Shown here in pieces: positions 63,966 to 64,000 of a DNA stretch of 64,000 nt. Position numbers and translations under genes: made by a program. The notes under the pieces are model-generated. The model searched no databases. It was not told where the DNA came from and saw nothing but the letters and a program-made list of their open reading frames with translations. Numbering within the stretch: position 1 is the stretch's first letter; each line of letters begins with the position of its first letter. Origin of the DNA: Chaetoceros tenuissimus (Eukaryota; Bacillariophyta; Thalassiosirophyceae; Chaetocerotales; Chaetocerotaceae); contig BLLK01000020.1 in the NCBI GenBank assembly GCA_021927905.1, positions 1,488,001-1,552,000 of the forward strand, given 5' to 3'.

Positions 63966-64000
63966 ACATATCAACATGGGAGGCATTGTCCGGTGAAACA

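Overview
The window reads as nuclear DNA of a photosynthetic stramenopile, most likely a centric diatom. The evidence is AT-rich, gene-dense sequence on both strands; short GT-AG introns (about 50-350 nt) with GTAAG-type donors; nucleus-encoded plastid proteins whose signal peptides end in an A|F cleavage motif (sigma factor, PsbQ/Psb31-like protein, the 63.5 kb ORF); a V-ATPase proteolipid, mitochondrial processing peptidase and calreticulin of eukaryotic type; and a protein pair carrying the LGD(N/H)PDC..GPP motif that I remember as recurrent in diatom proteomes. I see no rRNA, convincing tRNA, CRISPR or bacterial operon structure. All names come from motif reading, not from a search.

Layout. 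1-12.6 kb: a partial bromodomain protein with three internal beta-type repeats, an SP(R/K)-rich charged protein, the mitochondrial processing peptidase beta subunit, a seven-helix GPCR-like receptor, an IFRD-type protein and a V-ATPase proteolipid-like protein that lacks the usual membrane glutamate. 13-24 kb: a class V aminotransferase in four exons, a tiny two-repeat protein, the E4 ubiquitin factor UFD2, serine hydroxymethyltransferase and a secreted Kelch protein. 24-29 kb: a 5 kb gene-poor block holding three or four diverged copies of one unidentified repeat.

29-41 kb: an SLC35B-type transporter whose N-terminal signal peptide is encoded by two small upstream exons, a voltage-gated potassium channel, a tandem pair of LGDNP-motif proteins, a mitochondrial-carrier-family protein with a signal peptide, a tandem pair of single-pass membrane proteins, a possible lumen protein and a Golgi-type sulfotransferase. 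41-44 kb: a PsbQ/Psb31-like lumen protein with an added EF-hand, a 754-bp DNA element with 79-bp perfect terminal inverted repeats inserted 54 bp upstream of its start codon, and a second, older element flanked by TTAA. 44-64 kb: F-box protein, calreticulin, OTU protease, R/D/Y-rich secretory protein, serine carboxypeptidase, 4CL-like ligase, EF-hand multipass protein, two SET-domain proteins, a plastid sigma factor and a small plastid-targeted protein.

Neighbours do not form pathways, as expected in a eukaryote. Recurrent themes are protein quality control (UFD2, F-box, OTU, calreticulin, carboxypeptidase), organelle supply (MPP, sigma factor, PsbQ-like, carriers) and membrane signalling (GPCR, Kv channel, EF-hand protein). 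Multi-exon models were assembled by hand from GT-AG sites and codon phase; exon coordinates are in each entry.
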